From Gaiellales bacterium (GTDB taxonomy: Bacteria > Actinomycetota > Thermoleophilia > BMS3ABIN01): a DNA stretch of 55,465 nt. How positions within the stretch are numbered: the first letter of the stretch is position 1; each line of letters opens with the position of its first letter. The stretch spans positions 1-55,465 of the forward strand of contig QZKG01000055.1 in the NCBI GenBank assembly GCA_003599855.1, written 5' to 3'. Below the pieces are notes generated by a model. The model did not search any database. It saw nothing but the letters and a program-made list of their open reading frames with translations, and was not told the DNA's origin. This document shows, one piece after another, positions 51,274 to 55,465 of the stretch. A program made the translations under genes and the position numbers.

Positions 51274-51301
51274 TTGACACCGCCTTGCCTTTGCAGATAA
51301 G
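51274..51301 (+). promoter_or_regulatory. Promoter of the rhodanese lipoprotein gene
   Basis: A perfect TTGACA (51274-51279), 16-nt spacer and GATAAG (51296-51301). The leader of about 90 nt contains a GCCGCC/GGCGGC hairpin (51344-51360). Confidence 0.55.
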
Positions 51302-51399
51302 CTTTCGCCGTTCGATAATCGAGGGGGGAAGCCACCCGGCGCTGCCGCCGTCCAGGCGGCGTACTCCATCAGCTGTTAAAAAACAGGAGAGTGAGGATT

Positions 51400-52452
51400 A
51401 TGGAAAGATTCCGCAAGTTGTTCCTGCTGTCGATCGTCCTTCTCGGGCTGCTGCTGTCGACCACCGTCGGCGTGCTCGGCTGCGGCGAGGAGAAGACCGA
51501 GACCAAGGCTGACGAGAAGACCACCGAGACCAAGGCTGACACCTCGACCCAGCTCGCGGACCGGATAATCACGGTCCTGGCGTCCACCGAGACCAGCGGT
51601 GATTACGCCGCCAACGCCATCGCCGCCGACGTGCTGGCGGCGAAGCTGGCCGATCCGGCCGAGAAGGAAAAGCTGACCATCGTTGATATCCGCAAGAAGG
51701 AAGACTTCGACAAGGGCCACATCGAGGGCGCGATCAACATCGCCTACCAGGAGTGGGCCTCCATGGCCAACATGGCCATGCTGCCGGCAGAGAACAAGAT
51801 CATCGTCGTCTGCTATTCGGGCAACACCGCCGCCCAGACCGTGGCGGGCATGCGCATCCTGGGCCACGACGCGGCCGCTCTCAAGGGCGGCATGGAAGCC
51901 TGGGAGGCCGGCAAGGCCCAGGGGACCATCACCGCGCTGGAAGGCGCCAGCAACGCTGTAGTGATGGACCCGGCGATGAACGAGGCCGCGCCGGCGCCGA
52001 GCGCCACCTGGGAGCCGCTATCCGAGGCGCAGCACGGTGACCTGATGATGGCTGTCGACGAGTACTTCATGAACATGGAGGGCGGCGGCCTCAACGTCAT
52101 AACCGCCGCGGACCTCAAGGCCAAGATCGACAGCGGCGAAACAGCCGAGATGACGCTGCTGGACATCCGCAGCGCTGAGGACTTCACCGGGGTCGGCCAC
52201 ATCGAGGGCGCTGTCAACGTCCCCTTCAAGGCAGTAGCCGTGCCGGACAACCTCTCCCTGCTCTCCAAGGACAAGCAGGTGGTGGTGATCTGCTACACCG
52301 GCAACACCGCGGCCCAGGCCGTGACCGCCCTGAACCTGCTGGGCTATGATGCCATAGCGCTCAAGTATGGTATGATGGGTTGGACGCAGACGCCGAACAC
52401 GGCGGGCTTCATCTCCTATCTCAACGCCGCCAGCTATCCGGTGGTGCAGTAG
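51400..52452 (+). CDS. Lipoprotein with two tandem rhodanese domains
   Basis: A 350-aa exported sulfurtransferase-like protein. Signal peptide with lipobox VLGC (Cys about residue 28), then a Lys/Glu/Thr linker with a duplicated unit (EKTETKAD, EKTTETKAD). Rhodanese domain 1 has LTIVDIRKKEDFDKGHIEGA and active loop CYSGNT. Domain 2 has TLLDIRSAEDFTGVGHIEGA and CYTGNT. Both carry the catalytic Cys. It should act outside the membrane, perhaps in sulfane-sulfur transfer. A strong terminator follows. Confidence 0.9.
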   Translation: MERFRKLFLLSIVLLGLLLSTTVGVLGCGEEKTETKADEKTTETKADTSTQLADRIITVLASTETSGDYAANAIAADVLAAKLADPAEKEKLTIVDIRKKEDFDKGHIEGAINIAYQEWASMANMAMLPAENKIIVVCYSGNTAAQTVAGMRILGHDAAALKGGMEAWEAGKAQGTITALEGASNAVVMDPAMNEAAPAPSATWEPLSEAQHGDLMMAVDEYFMNMEGGGLNVITAADLKAKIDSGETAEMTLLDIRSAEDFTGVGHIEGAVNVPFKAVAVPDNLSLLSKDKQVVVICYTGNTAAQAVTALNLLGYDAIALKYGMMGWTQTPNTAGFISYLNAASYPVVQ

Positions 52453-52492
52453 CGCTCCGGCTTCGTGAGATAGGCATCAAGACAGTCCTGAT

Positions 52493-52527
52493 CAGGGGCG
52501 GCGTTACAGCCGCCCCTGTTACTTTTT
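52493..52527 (+). terminator. Rho-independent terminator
   Basis: A perfect 10-bp stem CAGGGGCGGC/GCCGCCCCTG (52493-52518) with loop GTTACA, then TTACTTTTT. It separates the two rhodanese genes. Confidence 0.92.
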
Positions 52528-52551
52528 CCGGTCTCGGGCGTCGAAACAGTT

Positions 52552-53541
52552 ATGAGCGACAGACAGCGAGACATCCAGGACCGGCCGGACGGCCGGGAAG
52601 CGCTCCATGAGCGGGCCCTCGAGGTGCTCGCCTCGACGGCGCCCGAGGGTGATTTCTTCGCCAATGCCATCTGGGGGCGTGATTTCGCTGCCGCCTGGCA
52701 GCGGGACCGCGCGGCCTTCTTCATCGTCGACGTCCGTGACTGGCGGGACTACTGCCTGGGGCACATCGAGGGGGCCCTCCATGTGGACTTCCGCGACTGG
52801 GCGAGCCCGGACAACCTGGCGCGCCTGCCCCGCGACCGCAAGATCATCGTCGTCTGTGACAACGGCTGCGCATCGGCACAGGTGTCCGCCGGGCTACGGC
52901 TGCTGGGTTATGACGCGGCCATCATCCGCACCGGCATGAGCGGCTGGAGCAGGACCCGCAACACGGGGGCGACTCTGGAAGCCCTGGAGTCCGCCGGGTT
53001 CCCGGTGGCGCGGGCCGAGGCCGAACCATGCGCCCCGGCGCCGGAGGGGGTCGGGTTCGGTGACGTCAATCTCGAGCTGTTCAACGTTATCGCCACTGAG
53101 GTCCACCAGCGCTTCCGTGAGGTACCCCTGGAAGGCGCGACCGCCCGCAACATCATCGAGCCGGCGCACCTGCGCGAGCTGCTTGAAAGCGCCGAGGGCG
53201 AATACTTCCTTTTGGACGTGCGCGAGGACTTCGAATACGAGGGGGTGGGCCACATCGAGGGTGCCCGCTGGATGGACTTCCGGGCAGCAGCGGTGCCGGA
53301 GAACCTCAGCCAGCTGCCCCGGGACCGGACCATCGTGACCATCTGTTACACCGGCAACATGGCGGCGCAGCTCACCACCGTTCTGCGCCTGCTGGGTTAC
53401 GACGCCCTGGTGCTGAACCTCGGCATGGCCGGCTGGGTCAGGAACCCCACCACCCGCACCTACCTGAGTGACATCGCCGAGGCGGGCAACCCGGTGGCGG
53501 AGCTGGAAGAGCACGACTGCGGCCGCGCCCGGGGCGCTTAA
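52552..53541 (+). CDS. Cytoplasmic tandem rhodanese protein, paralogue of the lipoprotein
   Basis: A 329-aa protein without signal peptide. Domain 1 (about 20-160) has FFIVDVRDWRDYCLGHIEGA and loop CDNGCA. Domain 2 (about 185-315) has FLLDVREDFEYEGVGHIEGA and loop CYTGNM. Both retain the catalytic Cys. Order and motifs match the preceding lipoprotein (shared VLAST...G-D-(Y/F)-x-A-N-A-I start), so the pair arose by gene duplication with one copy exported. No Shine-Dalgarno sequence is obvious before ATG 52552. The stop overlaps that of the convergent 58-aa gene. Confidence 0.88.
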   Translation: MSDRQRDIQDRPDGREALHERALEVLASTAPEGDFFANAIWGRDFAAAWQRDRAAFFIVDVRDWRDYCLGHIEGALHVDFRDWASPDNLARLPRDRKIIVVCDNGCASAQVSAGLRLLGYDAAIIRTGMSGWSRTRNTGATLEALESAGFPVARAEAEPCAPAPEGVGFGDVNLELFNVIATEVHQRFREVPLEGATARNIIEPAHLRELLESAEGEYFLLDVREDFEYEGVGHIEGARWMDFRAAAVPENLSQLPRDRTIVTICYTGNMAAQLTTVLRLLGYDALVLNLGMAGWVRNPTTRTYLSDIAEAGNPVAELEEHDCGRARGA

Positions 53542-53714
53542 TCCCCGCCATCCTCCTCCGCGCGCTTCTCAGCCTCTTCCCTGCCCTCGCGGCGTTCCTT
53601 TTTGGAGTACTTCTTCTCCTCGTGGAACCCGGCGCCGCTTCGGGGCCTTCCCGCGAAGGGGTTGCGGGGGCGCTTCGGCTGGGGCTTCTCGGGTTTTTTC
53701 TTCTTAGCGGCCAC
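53538..53714 (-). CDS. Small 58-aa basic protein
   Basis: GTG 53714 opens a frame of 58 residues: AAKKKKPEKPQPKRPRNPFA, GRPRSGAGFHEEKKYSKKER, then REGREEAEKRAEEDGGD. It is very basic in the first half and charged-helical at the end, suggesting nucleic-acid or ribosome binding. The FHEEKKYSKKERR block looks conserved-type rather than random. Its TAA overlaps the stop of the convergent rhodanese gene. CATAAT lies 7 nt before GTG, fitting leaderless transcription. No named family. Confidence 0.6.
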   Translation of the reverse strand: MAAKKKKPEKPQPKRPRNPFAGRPRSGAGFHEEKKYSKKERREGREEAEKRAEEDGGD

Positions 53715-53721
53715 GGTTCGA

Positions 53722-53727
53722 ATTATG
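53722..53727 (-). promoter_or_regulatory. -10 element of the 58-aa gene
   Basis: Minus strand CATAAT (53727-53722) ends 7 nt before GTG 53714. The -35 (TTGTTT at 19-nt spacing) is weak. Confidence 0.4.
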
Positions 53728-53730
53728 CGG

Positions 53731-53781
53731 TTATCCCTCCAGGTCGAAACAAGCCTGTTGATTGATGAACTGCCTGTTCAT
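53731..53781 (-). CDS. Possible 16-residue leader peptide
   Basis: ATG 53781 follows AGGAGG (3-nt gap) and encodes MNRQFINQQACFDLEG before TAA. It ends 17 nt upstream of the 58-aa gene. It may be a leader peptide coupled to that gene, or chance. Confidence 0.3.
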   Translation of the reverse strand: MNRQFINQQACFDLEG

Positions 53782-53885
53782 CTTCCTCCTGTCGGATGAT
53801 TATCCTGTATCCGTGACGGCGGGGGGCTGTGGAGGCGTGGCCGCCGGGGAGGCCGATGGTGAGGCAAGCCGTCGGGCGGGGTTTC

Positions 53886-53931
53886 GGCCGGATGTTGTCT
53901 GAGCCCCCGCAGGGGGCGAGTTCGTCCGGCC
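53886..53931. other. Long imperfect hairpin between dtd and the 58-aa gene
   Basis: GGCCGGA (53886-53892) pairs with TCCGGCC (53925-53931), enclosing an internal loop and a GCCCCC/GGGGGC tip (53903-53917). Further inverted repeats surround it (GTCCGGCC/GGCCGGAC, GGCGGGGT/ACCCCGCC). The stretch 53782-54018 holds no convincing gene. It could be a small RNA, a protein-binding hairpin or GC-rich noise; the strand is unknown. Confidence 0.35.
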
Positions 53932-54018
53932 GCCGTCTGACGGCGCAGCTGAACCGGCCGGACCAAGGCTCGCCCGGAACAGCACCCCGCCGGAGCGGAG
54001 GCACCTGCCGACCTGTGG

Positions 54019-54459
54019 TTATTTGCTGTCCAGCAGTATCGTCACCGGGCCGTCGTTCACCAGCGACAGCTCCATCATGGCGCCGAAGACGCCGGTGGCC
54101 ACCTCGACGCCCTGGGCGCGGAGCGTGGCCGCTGTATCGAGGTAGAGCCGCTGCGCCATATCCGGGGGGGCTGCTTCCGTGAAGCCCGGCCGGTTGCCCT
54201 TGCCGGCATCCGCCAGCAGCGTGAACTGGCTCACCAGCAGCACCGCGCCGCCCACGTCCTTCACTGAAAGGTTCATGCGGCCCTCGCCATCGGCGAAGAT
54301 CCGCAAGCGGGCGATCTTGCCGGCCAGGTAATCCACGTCCCCCGGACCGTCGCCGGCGGCCACGCCTAAAAGCACCGCCAGCCCCGGGCCGATGCTGCCT
54401 GCCACCTTCCCGCTGACGCTGACCGATGCTTGGGAGACTCTCTGGACGACCGCGCGCAT
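54019..54459 (-). CDS. dtd: D-aminoacyl-tRNA deacylase
   Basis: A 146-aa enzyme that removes D-amino acids from mischarged t[23 protein letters not shown] is the family start, [20 protein letters not shown] contains the SQxT motif, and the C-terminal [17 protein letters not shown] carries NxGP-like NDGPVT. The length is standard. A -10-like TAGACT (54472-54467) ends 7 nt before ATG 54459, indicating a leaderless transcript. Confidence 0.96.
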   Translation of the reverse strand: MRAVVQRVSQASVSVSGKVAGSIGPGLAVLLGVAAGDGPGDVDYLAGKIARLRIFADGEGRMNLSVKDVGGAVLLVSQFTLLADAGKGNRPGFTEAAPPDMAQRLYLDTAATLRAQGVEVATGVFGAMMELSLVNDGPVTILLDSK

Positions 54460-54466
54460 GGGGAAC

Positions 54467-54472
54467 AGTCTA
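54467..54472 (-). promoter_or_regulatory. -10 element of dtd
   Basis: Minus strand TAGACT, 7 nt from the start codon, with a weak TTTCAT at 17-nt spacing upstream. Confidence 0.45.
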
Positions 54473-54497
54473 ACTGCGCCGGCGGCGGGATGAAAGG

Positions 54498-54503
54498 TAT
54501 ACT
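54498..54503 (+). promoter_or_regulatory. -10 element upstream of the O-antigen-ligase-like gene
   Basis: TATACT, about 100 nt before TTG 54601. No clear -35 was found. Confidence 0.4.
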
Positions 54504-54557
54504 GGCAGTGGCGCGGTGAAGGCGCGCCCCCGCTCCGGAAAGGTCAGGGCGGCGGCG

Positions 54558-54604
54558 ATGAAGAAAGAGGCTCCATGACGCTACGACGACAGGCGGCATC
54601 TTGA
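54558..54604 (+). other. Two overlapping mini reading frames before the ligase gene
   Basis: ATG 54558 encodes MKKEAP and its TGA overlaps ATG 54575 (ATGA), which encodes MTLRRQAAS. That frame's TGA (54602-54604) overlaps TTG 54601. The chain could couple translation into the ligase gene, or be chance. Confidence 0.25.
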
Positions 54605-55465
54605 ACGGCGCGCTCCGGCGGGGCAGCCTCTATTTGATGCTGGCGGCGCTGCTGACCGGAGCCCTGTGGCGCGGCGGCTACTTCCCGACGCCCACGGCGG
54701 CATTCGGGTTCCCCGGGTCACTGCTCACCCCCCGCTGGTCGCTGACGGCGCTCCTCTTGCTGGCAGGCGCCTGGGAGCTGGCGGCCCTGGCGGCGGAGCG
54801 GCGGGCTGCCTTCCTGCGCTCGCCGCTTCTCTGGCTGTTCACCGCCTTCACCGTCTCTGCCGGCCTGACTTACTTCTGGAGCAGGTTCCCCGCAGTGACG
54901 GTGAGGGACTTCCTGCTCTTGCTGGCGCTTTGGTCGGCGTTCGTGGTGGCGCGCGGCCAGGGGCTCCGCTTCCCGGGTGAATCTTCCCGGACCATCTCCT
55001 GGTGGCTCGTGTACACGGCCGCCTTCGTCTGCGCCTGGGGCATCGCCACCTACGTGCTCAGGATGTCGCCCTATGCCAACGAGGTGGACGGCATCTTCCG
55101 CGCCGGGGGCACCCTGGAGTATTCCAACGCCCTCGGCTGCTTCGCTCTCATGGCCATGCCGTTCGCCGCGGCCCTGATGCGCGGCGCCGAGAAGGGCGAC
55201 CTGCCGCTGCTGGGCGCCGCCCTCACCCTGCAGGCGGGAGCTGTGATGTTGAGCCTGTCGCGCCTGGCGCTCATGTTGCTGGCGCTCATGTCCATCTACC
55301 TCCTGGTGGAGAGCCGCGGCGGCATGAGGTTCGTGCTGACACTGAGCTCGCTCTGTTTCGGCCTGGGTCTTGCCGCTGTTTCCATGCTGGCGGCGGAGGC
55401 CGGCCTCGGAGGGAAGGGGTTGCTCCTCCCGGCGGCGCTGGCCGCCCTGGGCTACTTCGCCCAGG
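54601..55465 (+). CDS. O-antigen ligase-like polytopic membrane protein (partial)
   Basis: The first 288 residues of a multi-helix membrane protein that runs off the right edge. It shows at least seven hydrophobic segments, and FRAGGTLEYSNALGCFALMA, followed by LSLSRLALMLLALMSIYLLV, resembles the O-antigen ligase / Wzy-C family core (GtfxNxNxxaxxl...S.Sr.a). Such proteins polymerise or ligate polyprenyl-linked glycans on the outer face of the membrane. The start TTG 54601 is the first possible one after an in-frame TGA at 54559. No good ribosome-binding site is visible. Confidence 0.75.
   Translation, partial: MNGALRRGSLYLMLAALLTGALWRGGYFPTPTAAFGFPGSLLTPRWSLTALLLLAGAWELAALAAERRAAFLRSPLLWLFTAFTVSAGLTYFWSRFPAVTVRDFLLLLALWSAFVVARGQGLRFPGESSRTISWWLVYTAAFVCAWGIATYVLRMSPYANEVDGIFRAGGTLEYSNALGCFALMAMPFAAALMRGAEKGDLPLLGAALTLQAGAVMLSLSRLALMLLALMSIYLLVESRGGMRFVLTLSSLCFGLGLAAVSMLAAEAGLGGKGLLLPAALAALGYFAQ

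Noticed and set aside
53723..54004. 93-codon minus-strand frame between dtd and the 58-aa gene
   Set aside because: Arg/Pro/Gly-rich composition, no ribosome-binding site, and it overlaps the inverted-repeat region; no family resemblance.
1..55465. CRISPR arrays, phage genes, defence islands or biosynthetic megasynthases
   Set aside because: No regularly spaced repeats, cas, capsid, integrase, restriction-modification or NRPS/PKS motifs were seen; the only mobile element is the RAYT unit.

Overview
The window reads as a high-GC chromosome segment from a Gram-positive-type bacterium, most likely a deep-branching, at least partly anaerobic actinobacterium. Pointers are the gene order rpmH-rnpA-yidD-yidC-jag, an LCP-family wall ligase, a trehalose module, frequent GTG/TTG starts, many promoters whose -10 box lies only 6-9 nt from the start codon (leaderless mRNAs), and anaerobe-associated genes (AmrS radical SAM, CooT, FmdE, a DVU0298-type HEAT protein, an HpnR-like radical SAM). 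The exact lineage cannot be fixed from sequence reading alone.

Layout. 1-8.4 kb: a SurA/PrsA-like foldase lipoprotein gene broken by an in-frame TAG, then AcuC, a PpiC parvulin, an IMPase-family phosphatase, AmrS, and a trehalose operon (TreT, GT20 synthase, phasin-like protein). 8.4-13 kb: acetyltransferase, phosphoesterase, YtxH protein, LemA-HtpX and RadC. 13.0-15.6 kb: an AT-rich DnaA-box region (candidate oriC without dnaA beside it) followed by rpmH-rnpA-yidD-yidC-jag. 15.6-21.8 kb: CopZ-like chaperone, zinc ribbon, YhaM, a long acidic YtxH-like protein, RarA, HNH nuclease and a sugar-nucleotide transferase. 21.8-24 kb: a REP-like repeat, a HEAT protein with a 39-aa upstream gene, and a RAYT transposase with a DnaA-like C-terminus between perfect 30-bp inverted repeats. 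24-34.5 kb (minus strand): UDP-glucose dehydrogenase, LCP protein, GT4, NrnA, HpnR-like radical SAM, a 1150-aa hybrid histidine kinase and tRNA-Arg(CCT). 34.7-38 kb: Ddl, aminotransferase, DUF4126 protein, acylphosphatase. 38-41.8 kb: a nickel/cobalt operon (DUF3842-cooT-cbiM-cbiQ-cbiO) behind a structured leader. 41.9-45.9 kb: a two-component pair whose kinase carries a Cys-rich insert, dolichol-phosphate mannosyltransferase-like enzyme, FmdE. 46-50.4 kb: ABC-2 exporter and CopA. 50.4-55.5 kb: phosphoesterase, two tandem-rhodanese proteins, a 58-aa basic protein, Dtd, and an O-antigen-ligase-like protein cut by the window end.

Functional themes are envelope building and protein insertion (YidC, Jag, LCP, Ddl, Ugd, GTs), compatible-solute synthesis (TreT, GT20), metal handling (Ni/Co uptake with CooT and a His-tailed CbiO; CopZ/CopA), RNA turnover (RNase P, YhaM, NrnA) and DNA maintenance (RadC, RarA). 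The observations most worth following are the structured leader and gene set of the Ni/Co operon, the RAYT element, the candidate oriC, the in-frame TAG, and the recurrent leaderless promoter geometry.
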